Below, piece after piece: positions 1 to 15,914 of a DNA stretch of 64,000 nt. Every line of letters begins with the position of its first letter. Within the stretch, counting starts at the first letter, position 1. A program made the translations under genes and the position numbers. The notes under the pieces are model-generated. The model searched no databases. It was given only the letters and a program-made list of their open reading frames with translations, and was not told the origin of the DNA. This DNA comes from Caenorhabditis elegans (taxonomy: Eukaryota > Nematoda > Chromadorea > Rhabditida > Rhabditidae): NCBI RefSeq assembly GCF_000002985.6, contig NC_003283.11, positions 1,984,001-2,048,000 on the forward strand, read 5' to 3'.

Positions 1-302
1 AGAGCCTACTGTTTTCGAAGTTATTTAACTAATGTAAAATAGGCAGGCAGGCGGCTGACGGTAGGTAGGTATGGTGAGTTGCCTTCCTACCATGGAAGTC
101 TTTTTTTCTTTTGATTTTTTTTTCAATAAACTTTGACTTCATGTAAAACTCTTTACAACACATCAGAATTTACTTTCAATGCAGAAGGCAGGTACGTAGG
201 CCTTCGGGCCTACCACATACGAAATCTTAAAATGACACTATCGCCACCCAGAATTACGGGAAGATCTCGGTCCGAAATCAAACTCAGAATTTTTCTAACT
301 CA

Positions 303-2786
303 CCTGAACAAGTGATAAAACCAATAGAATCCTTGCTTCTCCTGCTTATGAATCGCAGAAATATCCTTCGTCGTAAATCTAGCCTTCGTGTTATTCCATC
401 TCTGATGAGCAATGTCATTCAAAACCTCACATGCTTCGCTGAGATCATTTCTTGCGATCAACCATCTCGGCGATTCCAAGAACAACATAAAACCAATAGC
501 CAATGGCGATGAGACCAAGTTAAGGAACACGAAGTACACCTGCCATCCTTGTGTCAGCCATGCGATCAGTGCGATTGTCATGTAGGCGATGGGCCATTGG
601 AAGGCATTCACCATGATCACTCGGAACTTGTTGGAAGTGAATTCGACCATCATTGTGAGGGAAGTCGTTTCAATGACACCGTACAAGAAACAGTTGACAC
701 CTTGGATTACAGAGAATGCTATCCAAGATTGTGCGGCGGTGCACATCATCGAGGTGATAATAATGAGAAGTTCGCCGGTGAAAAAGATGGTTTGACGTCC
801 AAAATGGTCACCCATATGGCCACCAATGATACTTCCAATTAACTGAAAATATAGGAGATTCTGTAGAAATTCTGGAAGATATCAAGTTTTTTTCGACATC
901 CCATATTTTTTTCTTTGGAAATTTATTTAGATATTCAGACAATAATGTGTAATTCCAGGAATATATTTTATTTACAATTAAAGGGTTTGAAACAGGGATG
1001 CACGGCAAATTCGCCGAATTTGACAAATTATCCGAGCACGGTAAATTTCAAAAGTACGGACTTGCTGAATTTGCCGAGCTCGGTAAATTTTGAAATTTGC
1101 CGCATACTTGAAAACTTTTAAACAAATATTTTGTCCACATGATTTTAATCGGAACCTTAATAAAAAAACATAGCATCGTGTTTCTTTAATTTTTTATTCT
1201 CAGCTCTATAAAATTAGCTCTAAAAACTATTGCGATTTACCGAGTATGACGAGTTCGGCAAATTTGCCAAATTTGCCGCACACCCCTGGACTGAAAAGTT
1301 GCACAAAACGGACTCAAATGTGAACCGATGAGCAAAGTTACATGGGACATTGCGACTTTTTCAACTACAATTTTGAGCTTATATATATCACGAAATTTTA
1401 AATTGAAAGTAATATTATTCCTATATGAATTACCGAATATATTTTTACTTTTCAAAAAAAATCTTACTGAAGATCCAGCCATAATAACTTCGATATACTC
1501 GACTTTGTCACTGTCATCACAAATCAATTGAAATTGTCCAACAATTGAGAAAAACTCGAGATTTTGTTTCTGAAAAAAAAACTGCAAACTACACTTTATC
1601 GCTGAAAAACTCACAACTGGCGCCAAATTCGTGCAATTTTGTTTGATAAAATTACACGTGTCGTCGTGAGTTGGGGCAGTAACTGGAAACGAAATTATTC
1701 TTAATAATCTTTAAAAAAGTCAGCGTACTTATCACAGTTTGATTATTGGCAAGTGTGCAGTTCCAGTCAGGCTCGAAGGATCCGAGCAAGTGCATGAAGG
1801 TTGAATTTCCTGGAAAAATGAATATAGGGTGATGGCAATAAAAATGCTCGGAAAATGCCAAATATCTCGAATTATCAAAAATTTTAAAACTCAGCAATTG
1901 TCGAAAGGTTCGATTGCCGAATTTTTCAATGTTTCCCAAAATTCTTACAGTAGAAATTAATGCTCATTTCTAATGTTTTTATTTCAAATATATGGAACTC
2001 GATAATTATCAAATCATCAAATTGCCAAAAAAAATTTAAATTCAGCACTTTCGGAAAATGTTCGCATGCCGCCCAACTCTTATGTCTATCATAACTTAAT
2101 TTCATAATAAGAACCAAAAAAAATGTTTAGATTTTTCATAACTTTCCCCAGTGGTCACCTTTGGTAAGTTGCCAAATTTTGGAAAATGTAGAGATTTTGA
2201 GAAGTGGCCCAAACATCATAGTTAATTTTTTTTGCTACCATAAATTTGAACTCAACCGAAAAAAATTAATTGTATTTTCAAGAAAACTGAATTGCTCAAC
2301 AATTTTTTTAAAATTCGAATATGCCGCCATTTGCAAAAATTGACACAAATTTTCAGAAATATTAGTAACCGGCAATTTTCGGTAACTTTCTAGATTTCCA
2401 CCTATCGAAAAACATTTAAAAAAGTGGAGAACGTCGGAAACCAGCGCTAGAAAAGTGCGCAAAAAGTCAGCCAACTTTATAAAAATCTCAAAAATCATAC
2501 ATTTTCCAAAACTACAACAAAATATAAAAATAAACTCACCAGCCCACTCAATCGACGCATACAAAATCACGATGAAACAAAAAATCTGATAAGGTCCGAA
2601 CGCGCCGATCTTCTGCAGAACCTCTTCGAAATTTGTGTAGAACACCACATCCTTCTTCTCTTTTCGCTTTTTGGCATATGTAGGTCGTCTGCCATATTCA
2701 TCATTACTTTCAGAAAATACAGTATCCGCGCGAGCGGTTTTCGTCGGGAGTTTCACGCTTTCCGAGAAATGCGTGTGATTCTCCAT
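303..2786 (-). CDS. Organic-cation-transporter-like MFS transporter, 3' part outside window
   Basis: This is a membrane transporter of the major facilitator superfamily, OCT/SLC22 type, whose substrate cannot be read from sequence. Exon 1 (about 2786-2541) starts MENHTHF and ends with the first membrane segment (FCFIVILYASIEWAG) at a GTGAGT donor. Exon 2 (about 1811-1731) and exon 3 (about 1675-1470) give a Cys-rich extracellular loop typical of OCTs, ending LICDDSDKVEYIEVIMAGSS. The exon at 841-303 opens with LIGSIIGG and holds the MFS loop signature GDHFGRQ, further membrane segments and FLESPRWL. The last visible donor is near 302, so the second half of the roughly 12-TM protein lies to the left. 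Family confidence is high and individual exon borders are approximate. I believe this corresponds to T08B1.1, from memory. Confidence 0.82.
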
Positions 2787-3461
2787 AATTTATGTGGAAT
2801 AGGAAGAAGCGAGTGCGATCTAATTAGCGACGACGGTCGAAACATGGCAAAGACCGTATGGTTTTTTGGTGGGATGGGTCTCTTATTTTGCAGTTTTAAC
2901 TCAAAGCGGATTAAAATTGTTGATATCATAAACTGATAAACGACAATCATTATTATGACTAGACTTACATTTGTTTTAGTTCAACTTCTTCAAATTCTGA
3001 CATTTGTGGTTTGATTCAGTTACTCCAGGTCCTCTGAAATCTTTATTAAATCAATCAATAACCGGAACAGAGACTTGTAGATAGACTGAAAATCAAATAG
3101 CGGCTCATAAAAATATTATATGCACACAAAAGAGGCCTGTTATCAATTCCTTTTTCTGGTTGGCAAATTCAATTTTCTACCATTGACGCCTGTGGCAGCA
3201 CGTTGATAATGTTGTACAGAGAGGTGCTTGTAAATTTCGCGTGTGTAATTTATCGAATTAACGGAATAATCATTTAAACTTTATGGCATTTTAAATTCCA
3301 GTAGATAAGAAATAATTCCAATTTATTTGATTTTTAATCCGAATATTTGGATTTTATTTAGCCCAGTAAAAATACAGTGCAATTTGTGTAACTGTAAAAG
3401 TTTCAGAAAACGTTCTAAAATTTTTTATCAATTTTTTTAAATAAAAAAAACAAACGACTAC

Positions 3462-3479
3462 ATATATATATATATATAT
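3462..3479. repeat. (TA)n microsatellite
   Basis: An uninterrupted run of alternating T and A of about nine units lies in AT-rich intergenic DNA. It probably varies in length between strains. Confidence 0.85.
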
Positions 3480-3979
3480 TCCAATGCAAATAGATGTAGT
3501 TGCTTTAAAATTTTTGCGGTTTCTCTGCATTTTTTCTCAAAATACCCGTATGTGCCACGGGTAGCCGTTTTTGAAATTTTTCGGACATCGAGTTGTCGCG
3601 CAAACCTTCGTTTTTTTGTTAATTTAAAAGTGTCCCATGGATTATCGCATGTAGCTCGGCGCTGGATGGATGAAATTTTGAGCTCTTTTTTTAAACCTCT
3701 TAAAAAAGAAGTTCCTCACGTTACGTATTTTACCGCTTTTCGATAAGAGCTTATTGAGCCGAGATTTTCAAGGTATAGTCCAAAAATCGTTCATTTTCGT
3801 CATTTTCGGGTGGTTTAAATTGAATTAAAATTCGAGTATTCGAGATTATGTTATGATTTTTCAGGAGTTTATACAACTCGAGGATCTCTTTTCAATAAGT
3901 ATTTTGAAAAAATTCTACGACCAAGTTAAGCTATAGAAGTGGGCTCTTTAGTGTGAAATCGAAAATTGCATATTCCCCC

Positions 3980-4060
3980 TTTTTTCATGGCCAAGTGGTT
4001 AGTAGCGTTGCCTATCGCGCAGAACGCTTCCCTTGGTTCGACCCCCGCCGAGTGTTTTTT
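3980..4060 (+). pseudogene. tRNA-like Pol III unit (tRNA relic or SINE-like head)
   Basis: TGGCCAAGTGG at 3988-3998 fits the internal A box, and GGTTCGACCCC at 4035-4045 fits the B box (GGTTCGANNCC). Spacing is about 36 bp and a T6 run at 4055-4060 could terminate Pol III. GCGTT and AACGC between the boxes can pair as an anticodon-type stem, but with a 13-base loop. The expected acceptor stem and T stem do not pair. It therefore looks like a decayed tRNA (Ser/Leu-like D arm) or a tRNA-derived retroelement head, not a working tRNA. Confidence 0.5.
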
Positions 4061-4104
4061 TAAATTTATTTGTTTTTGAAGAGGTAATCGGTTGGGAGTT
4101 GATG

Positions 4105-4165
4105 CTAAGGTACTGTAATGGTACTGTAGGGTACTGTAGGGGTACTACAGGCATACGGTAGGGTT
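4105..4165. repeat. GTACTGTAG-type short repeat cluster
   Basis: Several imperfect copies of GGTACTGTAGGG occur back to back. The same motif clusters in introns of both cysl copies (about 21960-22290 and 28430-28870) and near 31615-31670, so it is a dispersed short repeat. Confidence 0.7.
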
Positions 4166-5676
4166 ACAGTAGTTTAGAAAAATCGGCCGTTCAAAATGAA
4201 TCAGCCATTCAAAATAGTTTTGCAAAAAAAAAAATATTTAAAAAATGAACCGATCCAATTTGTCATTTTATTTATTTGTCTCGGTCATAATTTTTACTGT
4301 TTTCTCCTCCTTCCGGTGTAACTCTTATCTAGACAAATAGAATTTTTAAAAAAAATTATGTTTTTATTATTACCGTTTAAACAATTTTATAAATTTTTTA
4401 ATATTTATACGCGGTATTCGAAGTGACTACAGTTTAACCTTTAAACTTAATATCAATTTTATGCTTTTTAAATTAATTACAAAATAGGCGGAAGGCAGGC
4501 ACGTAGGCAGGTCTTTATTCGGCGCCGCGCATTTTTGTTGTCTTATCGTTTGCTATGTTCTTCGAGTGCTCGATACTTTTCAATTAAAAAAAAACTTTTT
4601 ATTTTAATTTCAAATAAGTTCGACAGGAAATCAAATATTTATTGGGCTTTTGGAACACTTTTTTTTAATTACAATTAAAAATTCAAATTAAAAAAGTATA
4701 ATAAACATCTCAATAATAATATTCTGATGCAAAATTCCTTATTTTTATATGCAAAAAAATATTCCTAATAGTTGGAATACGTAAATTTTCAGTAAGTACT
4801 TAACGGCTTAATTGTAAAACCCAGTATCATGTTAAACGAAATTTTCAGTTAAGCACACTTCATAAATCGACCAAAGAGTGTTGAATTCAATTTTAATATT
4901 ATTTAATAAGTTCAAAAATTCCAAAAAGTATGATACATTTTCTAAATTTTAGAAATAGAATAGCAATACAATATTGTCATATTTCCTCTACATATCATTA
5001 TGTGAAACTATTTTTCAAAAAATATATTACTTACATTAAAGAAGGAGTTTGAAAATTAAGATTGGAGGCTTTACTAATAAAGTAAATACAGAAAGCTTTG
5101 GCAGGCAACGAGTAGGTGATGGCCGGACATGTAGGTAGGTAGGTCTAGGCTAATAAGCGGGAAGACACCCCTAAAAATTCCAAACATTCCGAAGCGGTGA
5201 ATTAATAAATTGATTTTCTCAAAAATTTAAACATTGAAAAAAATATAATTTTTCAGAAAAAAATAATCTCATAAAATGGGTTTTTTTGTAAGTGTCGAAT
5301 TATATAATTTCGGTCTTATTTGATCTTTTCCTCAGGAAGCCACCCGAAATAGCCACAAACATCATCATCAGAACAAGAACTATTTCAATTTCAGTGATAA
5401 CATTCTAGTGCCACGTTCTCGCCCGCCTTTCCGCTTTTATTAATTGAGGTCAGTAACTGAAATGATAACAGAATATTTCCGCTTCAACTTTATTTTTAAC
5501 TTTAGACATTGGGAAAAGTTTGATGGGAACATAAAGTGAGAGGGTTTTTTTTTGGATTTTTCTGAAAGTTTCAGAGAAAAATTGAACAACAATTAAACGT
5601 ATTTGCAAAAAAAAAAAGATAAAAACTACTTGGATAAATGATTTTTTTTTTTGGTTTTTTTATTGGTATTATCGAC

Positions 5677-8600
5677 TTAATAGTCTTCCTCTTCCTCGGC
5701 GGCTTCAAGCTCTTGCTGAATCTCGTAGTCCATTTTCTTGATCACCTTCTCGTACAATGCCGGTGGTGGGGCAACTCCTGGGAAGCATGGGAATGCGATT
5801 TTCTGGAAATTAAAAAACATGGTAACAAATCGAATAATTTTGAATTAAACTAGGTAAGCTGAAAATACAAAAAATTAGGAATATAACATACCTAACCAAT
5901 TTTAAATTTTCTAATTTTTCTATTTTTTTGGTATTCCAAAATCAGGGTTTTGTAAATTCTCAGATAAAAACCAGCCCCCAATTCAATTTTCAAACAAATG
6001 TTTTAACTTACGTTCTCATAAACCTGACGGCGCTCCTTGAAGTTTCTTCTGTCGATTTGTCTGTCGTATTTGGAAGAGATTTGGACCTTTGGCTGAAAAT
6101 AATTTTGTTAGTTATTATAATTTGTCTATTAATGCCAAAAATCCTAATGAACATACTGGATGTCTTCCTCCGGTGTCGTCTCCGCTGACTTGTCCGTTCT
6201 TGGCGTTGTTGGCACGGGCCACTTGACGGGAACGCTCATTCAATTCTTTCAGCTGAAATTTGCAAACTTTCCGTATTTTCAGTGGTTAAATTGTTAAAGA
6301 ATCTGCCTATGCTGCAGCCTATCTAGGGAACCATCAGAAGGTGCCCATCGGACTTACATATAAGACCTATGCCATTCGATAGCCCATGTCTTAAAACGGT
6401 TACTCGTGAATTTTTAGCTGCGAATCTCCAGAACCAAGCTCACGGCGAGCTCTCAAAGATCCTAAAATAGCACTGTAACGAAGCACTGTAACGATCTAAA
6501 GAAGAAATTTTCTTAATTATCTTTAGTAGCTCATATCTCGGCGGATAAATTTTTTACAGAAAAGTCATCAACTGATAAGTTGTTGATCTTTTTGTAAAGA
6601 ACAAGTTTGTAGTTGAAAGTTTTTACCAACAATTTTTTGTATCAGATAAAAACATTATAATAGCAGCAATAAAATAGTAACAACAGTTGCCGCACTTCAC
6701 GCGCTTCTATCTGAAACAGAATTTTTTTGGTGGAAAACTTTCAACTACAAATTTGTTCTTTACTAAAAGATCAACAACTTATCAGTTGATGACTTTTCTC
6801 TAAAAAAATTATCCACGGAGATATGAGCTACCAAAGTAAATTAGGAATATTGGCCATTCAATGCTTCATTATAGTGCTATTTTAGGATCTTTGAGAGCTC
6901 GCCGTGAACTTGGTTCTGGAGATTCGCAGCTAAAAATTCACGAGTAACCGTTTTAAGACATAGGCTATCGAATGGCATAGGTTTCATATGCAAGTCCGAT
7001 GGGCACCTTCTGATGGTTCCCTAGTAAGCCAATCAGTAAGTTTTGGCCTAAGTCATAGCCTAAGCCTAAGCCTAATAAGCCTAGCTACCGCTCGCCACTT
7101 ACGCCAAGCCTAAGCCCAAGCATATGCCTAATCCTAACCCTATTCCTAAGCCTAGACTATGCCAAGCCTAAACATAAGCCGAAGCCTAAGACTAAGACTA
7201 CTTACATCGTACTCCTGTCTCTCGTGTCTCTTCTCCAAATCGTACTTCTGAGCCTCCAACTTGCAGATTCTTTGATGAAGCTCCTTGATCTTGGCCTTCA
7301 TATCATTTGGAAGAATGGTGGAAGCCTCGGCGATCGACTTACGAATACCGGCCATGGCGACCGACTTAGCCTCTTCCTGTTGTTCTTTGGTCATTCCCAT
7401 CTCTTGTTTGGCCTGCACGATGTTTCCGAAACGATCTCCAACTCCGGCGGACTCTTCCTTCTTCTGGATGACAAAGTTTCTTCCACCCTGTTGTCCTGGG
7501 AATCCTCCACCCATCATCTGAGCCTTCTTCAGCTTCTCCTCTTCCTTCCTCTTCTTCTCCTCTTCGGCACGAGCACGACGCTCCTGCTCCTCCTTCTGTC
7601 TACGTTCCTCGTCGAGACGCTTGCGCTCGGCAGCTTCACGCTCTTCTTGCTCTCTGGCGAGCTTACGCTGAGCTTGCTTCTCCTTCAGCTTCTCCAACTC
7701 TTCCTCTTCCTTTTCACGTTCGGAGCGACGAGCCTTCTCGTAGTCTTCCAACTTGGCCTGTTCGTCGTTCTCGTGACGTCTCTTGGCGGCGAGCATAGCC
7801 TTCTCACCTTCATTTAGAGCTTCTCCGCTGAAAAATGCATATTGTTAGGGTAATTTATTTTTTCAGAATGTGATGATTTAGTAGTGTCTCAGTGATTTTA
7901 TAGGGTTAGATATTTGGCATTAATTAATTTTTTTCAATTTAGGATAGCAACCGACATTTTTCAGGGCAAATTGTTTTTTAATGAGGCTTTGAAAAAATAA
8001 AATGTTCCGGATATTGAGATCTCTCTCTCATTGAGATCTCGATTTCCGTTATATGTCGGCTGCTCTTATTCCTACACTAGCCATTGAAAGTGTGCAGCCG
8101 ACAATTGAGAAACCCGAGGTTTGCCAGCTGCCTTCTACAAATTGCCGGATCCCGTATAATGTCGGCAGCTCATACTTCATAATGACAGTCAGTAAAACTT
8201 TGCAGCCGACATCTCGAAGGTCAACAAAAGTGCATGCCCGACTTCACATGATTTTAATGATATTTTGGTCCCGTAATATGTCGGCTGCTCCTACTTTATA
8301 CAAAAATACAGATGTGTTCTCATCGGATACTTCGATTCGTCGGTTGCTCATTTAAAAGTAAACTATTTCCAAATATCTGACCCTCTAACCCACTCCAATA
8401 TTGCATGGATAATGGAATTGTGAAAAGAAAGAAAAAAGTGCAAACAGTGATGCCGTAAGTGTATGTGCTTGAGTGCGAAGAAAATAGTGTGGCCGAGCGC
8501 GGAGACGCAGGCTTTTCAAAAGTTTTTCCACTCAACAGTACTAGTGATTTGATTAGAGAGATCACGGCGGTCTTGGATAAGAAAAGCCTAGTAGTTTTTA

Positions 8601-8886
8601 CTATAAGATAGGAAAGAATTGAAAAAAAGAAGTACTCGAAAGAGACAGGAGCGTGCGAAGAAGCAGCCGGTGTTGCTGGACCACCGGTTGCCGTGGTGTC
8701 GACAGAAGCTCGCTTGAACCTTTCTTCCTCTTGCTGCTCGGTGTCCTCCTCCTCTTCGGCTTCAGCCTCCTCGACCTCCTCGACTTCCTCCTCTTCTACC
8801 TCCTCATCCTCGTACTCGGAGCTGGAATTTTAAAACTTGAAATATAACATTTTTTAAATTTCAACTCACTATTCCTCGTCAGACAT
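5677..8886 (-). CDS. tnt-4: Troponin T (muscle thin-filament regulator)
   Basis: Troponin T anchors the troponin complex to tropomyosin on the thin filament and makes contraction Ca2+-dependent. My six-exon model is 8886-8870, 8821-8720, 7827-7206, 6252-6157, 6092-6012 and 5802-5677, about 347 residues in one frame. The N-terminus (MSDEEYSEYEDEE) is very acidic, as in the family. The large third exon is a charged coiled-coil/tropomyosin-binding region (AKRRHENDEQAKLEDYEKAR, then R/E-rich helix) and continues into RKSIAEAS and the heptad region before YDLKELNERSRQ, the conserved troponin T motif. The C-terminus is KKMDYEIQQELEAAEEEEDY. The exon 2 donor is the least certain border. Introns contain a 0.7 kb palindrome and degenerate TTAGGC repeats. 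The family is certain; the symbol rests on memory that T08B1.2 is tnt-4. Confidence 0.9.
6323..7024. mobile_element. Palindromic MITE in a tnt-4 intron
   Basis: The ends are long inverted repeats beginning CTAGGGAACCATCAGAAGG and matching for about 160 bp (left 6323-6480, right 6880-7024). Inner arms also pair (AACTGATAAGTTGTTGATC at about 6570 and its complement at about 6775). The span is about 702 bp, with no transposase reading frame. The flanks suggest a TA or TAT target duplication. Confidence 0.8.
7045..7198. repeat. Degenerate telomere-type (GCCTAA)n array
   Basis: About 150 bp of imperfect CCTAAG/GCCTAA units sit immediately beside the palindrome, in a tnt-4 intron. On the minus strand they read as TTAGGC, the nematode telomere repeat. 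Units are interrupted (GCCAAG, CATAGC). Confidence 0.8.
8046..8345. repeat. Three tandem hairpin units of about 110 bp in tnt-4 intron
   Basis: Three imperfect units begin near 8048, 8155 and 8275 with CCGTATAATGTCGGCTGCTC-like sequence. The first two carry GCAGCCGAC downstream, so each can fold as GTCGGCTGC/GCAGCCGAC. The second arm reads GCAGCCGACATCTCG, recalling the CCGACATCTCG motif of the palindromes at 47.5 and 62.6 kb. Confidence 0.65.
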
Positions 8887-9366
8887 GTTGATTGGTGAAT
8901 TGGTTGTAAAAAAAACCCCTGAAAAAATGTAAAAAATCAAAAGTTAGGAAATGAAACATAAATTGGAAGCAAGGGGAAGAAGAGCAAGTGTTACATAGTG
9001 TCTTCAAAGTTTGCCCACCCCAATGAATTCCAACAAGTGGTAGTGGGGAGGCGGATCTCGAGTTTCGGTGGGCGTACAGTGTATGTTAGCTTTCTTTTCT
9101 CATCCCGCAAACTGCGCAAAAAGATCATGGAAACATGAGAGAGATTTGGGAGAGTATCCTGGCAAATCGCGGGTAAGCTCTCTTGAGAGCTACCTGTGTG
9201 TACAATCATGTCGCGATCGGTGATGTGCTCTGGTGGAGACAGGGGAACTGGTGGTAAGTGAGCAGGAAAAAAAGTCAGGAAGTGATGGTTAGTCAAGGAT
9301 CTGAAATGGCTAACTCATGGATTTGGATCAGAAATTTTAAGGATTCCCCTCTAAATTCAATGCTTA
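8887..9366. promoter_or_regulatory. Presumed tnt-4 5' flank
   Basis: This short non-coding stretch lies upstream of the troponin T start codon and ends at the nested transposon. It is moderately GC-rich compared with its surroundings (for example around 9030-9230) and could hold muscle promoter elements. I cannot identify a specific factor site. Confidence 0.35.
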
Positions 9367-11553
9367 CAAGGGAAGTCGAAAAACTGAACCCCGGACTTTG
9401 ACATGCCATAGTAATTTTTCGATAAAAGAGTGAAAATGATGATCTCTCCAAGAAATTTAGCTGCCCCGGTCCAGGTTCAGCAAAGTTATGACGTTTTGAA
9501 AGTGGCTAGACCACCTTTTTAAAAAAATTTCAAAAATTTCAAAAAAAAATTTTTTCTTCTGAAAAGTGGAAAAAATATCTGTAAATGATTCAAAACAGCG
9601 AAAAACATATGCCATGCAAGTCTTAGCTCATAACTCTCAAGAAAACCCATAAATTAACCTATTAGGTCAGTCAATAAGTTTTGTCGCTTTTTCTCATCTT
9701 TGATTTTTTCTTAGATATTTTTTTGTGGTTATATAGAAGACTGTTAGTAATGATAAGCCCAACAATATCAGCCATATCGGACTACTCCCAGATATTTTAA
9801 ATCTCAGAACTGTGATGACGAAAAAAAAATTTTTTTTTCGATTTTTTTTTATTTTTCGGCGAAATGAAAAACTTTATATGCCCTGATGTATTAGACAGTC
9901 AGTTGAATAAAAATCTGCAGTTGACGCCCCATGCGTATCTTTTTGGTGGCGCTACACTCCTTAAAATGGCCAAAAATGCTTGCAAAAATGACTTTTTAAA
10001 GTTTGAAGGGCGCTAACTTCCGGAACGTGCAAGATACAAAAAAGTAATCAATTACAACATTAATAAGCACATCAATTACTACATTTTATCAGTTTACCAC
10101 TATTTCCTATCTGTGCCCGCTGCTAAGTTACAGTCAGTTGAAACAAGCTAAGTCCAAGTTTCAATAAACACCCTTTTTCCAGATTTTCGCCTGTAACTCT
10201 AAAACTACTTGTTTGACAAAACTTTTGTCAAGAGCTGAAATAATTAAATTTTTATTTTTCACATTTTTGTAGTTGAAAATTTTGTTATACATAAGGTTTA
10301 TGCAAGAATATTACTCATCAAAGAAAAAAATATGCGTAGTTTTTTAAAAATGGAAAAATACTCCAAAGTTCTATTTTTCTCTCCACTAAAGTAAAGCTGA
10401 TAAATGAAAGTATATGCAAAGTTTTAGTTAAAAGTAACTTATTCATTTTCAAAAATGTTTAGGCCTTTTCCTCTGAAAATTTTTTTAACGAAATTTTTTC
10501 ACGATGATTTTTGAAAATTTTTATAAAATTGGACGAGCTCGCTTAATTGTCTCATATCTTTGCCAACACTTAAGATATAACAAAACTTTCAACTACGAAA
10601 ATGTGTAAAATTAAAAGGAGATTGTTTTATCTGTTGACAAAAATCTTGGAAAACAACTGGTTTTGGAGTTACCGGCAAAAATCTGGAAAAAGGGTGTTTA
10701 TTAAAAGTTGGACTTGGTTTGTTTCAACTGACTGTAACTTAGCAGCGGGTGAAGATAGAAAAAAGTAGTAAACTGATAAAATGTAGCTCTTGATATGCAA
10801 AATAATTTTACAATTGATTATTTTTTGGTATCATTCACGTTTCTGAAGTTACCGCCACTAAAAGTTAAAAAAAATCATTTTTGCAAGCATTTTTGGTCAT
10901 TTTAATGAGTGTAGCGCCACCAAAAAGCTACGCATGCGGCGTTAACTGCAGATTTTTATTCAACTAACTGTCTAATACATCAGGGCATAAAAAGTTTTTC
11001 ATTTCGCCAAAAAATAAAAAAAATCGAAAAAAAAATTTTTTTTTCGTCATCACAGTTCTGAGATTTAAAATACCTGGGAGTAGTCCGATATGGCTGATAT
11101 TGTTGGGCTTATCATTACTAACAGTCTTCTATATAATCACAAAAAAATATCTAAGAAAAAATCAAAGATGAGAAAAAACGACAAAACTTATTGACTGACC
11201 TAATACAAGGAAAAGTACTTTTTGGAATTTTGCTCAAGATATGTAGATCAAGCAATGTGGTTTTTTGTCCGTGGGAAGAAAAAATGTGCATAATATATGT
11301 TTTTCACATTTTTGGATAAGTTGCAATAGTTTTTATCAATTTTTAGAAAACAATTTTTTTTTGAAAATTCGAGTTTTTTTTGCTGTGAGTGATTTGCTGA
11401 GTGATTTTTTTTCTGCACTTTCAAAACGTCATAACTTTGCTAAACCTGGACCGTGGCAGCTAAATTTTTTGGAGAGATCATTTTTTTCACTCTTTTATCA
11501 AAAAAATACTATGGCATGTCAAAGTCCGGGGTTCAGTTTTTCGACTTCCCTTG
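9367..11553. mobile_element. Outer palindromic transposon with TTA target duplication
   Basis: The left end CAAGGGAAGTCGAAAAACTG (from 9367) is matched in inverted orientation at the right end (to 11553). Both are flanked by TTA (9364-9366 and 11554-11556). The inverted arms run about 140-150 bp. A 3-bp TWA duplication is typical of PIF/Harbinger elements. Excluding the inner insertion it would be only about 645 bp, so it is a non-autonomous MITE. Confidence 0.85.
9662..11203. mobile_element. Inner palindromic mariner-type element nested in the outer one
   Basis: The left end TTAGGTCAGTCAATAAGTTT (from 9662) and its inverted copy ending at 11203 are flanked by TA (9660-9661 and 11204-11205), the target duplication of Tc1/mariner elements. 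Arms remain complementary for most of the 1542 bp (for example the GTAGCGCCACC region at 9940 and 10910). No transposase frame is visible. Confidence 0.88.
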
Positions 11554-12170
11554 TTAATTTCATATTCAAAATTTACAAAACTTTAAAGTGGAGTAGCGCC
11601 TGCGGGTTTTTTTTGCAAAAAATTACCGGAAAAAGTATCAATATACAGGAAAATGACTGTAAAAAATTATAGATGGTTTCTACATTTTTTATGATTTTTT
11701 CAATCAAATAAAAGTGGCTATGTAGAGTATTTTTCATGTTCCGTGCAAATGAATAGACAAGCTTTTTGGCTAATCTTATTTGTTTTTTTTAATGTACATT
11801 TCCATTGATATCTGGTTTGTCAAACAGTCATTTTTCCTCGAAATAAAAGAGACTTAAAATACAGTTATTTGATCAATTGAGCTAATTTTGGAGTTTCAGC
11901 AAATTTTTGTGCAGGTGACCATGTTTTCTTCACGGAAAAAGTCGGAAATTTTGCGTAGGAACTCAAATATAAAATTTTAAAAATAAAGATTTCCTTCTAA
12001 TTGGAATTTTGCTAAATTTTGCAATTTCAAAATGCTTTTTAAAATCTGAGAAAAAAATCAACAACAAAAAATTGCCTAGCGAGACGTTCGCCTACTGAAA
12101 AAAGTTAACAATACGCTTTATTTGCATCTAAGTCTTATAAAATTTGAATTATTCATACATCACTAAACTT
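11554..12170. other. AT-rich intergenic spacer
   Basis: I see no gene, only long A/T runs between the nested transposon and the 3' end of alh-5. Confidence 0.5.
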
Positions 12171-15578
<3,408 letters not shown>

Positions 15579-15914
15579 TTTCTAGAAACAATAGATTTTA
15601 AAAACAATTTTGAAAAAACATTTAAAAAAAACGTTTCAAATTCATTGAATTGACAAAGATCAAAAATCAAATATTGAAATTAAAATTCTTATCAGTCTTG
15701 TTTTTGTCTAGTTTAAAGAAACAATTATTTTTTAAAAGAAAAATTCCTGCTCAAAACATCTGAAATAACTTCTCAGACAAAAAGTTAAGAACATTCTTGG
15801 GCAAACAACACGAAAAGAACCGAAATGGCGAAAAAAAAGTAAATATCATTTCGTTCAATGATCACGTGTTAACAACCCTATCATCAACAAAAAATTGGTC
15901 ACAAATGCTATCTT

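Larger units (their letters stand above)
2787..5676. other. Gene-poor intergenic stretch
   Basis: I see no convincing coding exon between the divergent transporter start and the troponin T stop codon. It holds a (TA)n microsatellite near 3462-3479, a tRNA-like sequence at 3980-4060, a run of GTACTGTAG-type repeats at 4105-4165, AGGCAGG/GTAGGTAGG motifs near 4490-4515 and 5130-5150, and long A/T tracts. Confidence 0.6.

Noticed and set aside
3980-4060. Functional tRNA gene
   Set aside because: The A and B boxes fit, but the acceptor and T stems do not pair and the anticodon loop is 13 bases.
7224-7817. Long plus-strand frame rich in Leu/Ser
   Set aside because: It is the antisense shadow of the troponin T charged exon; Leu/Ser richness is the reverse of Glu/Lys codons.
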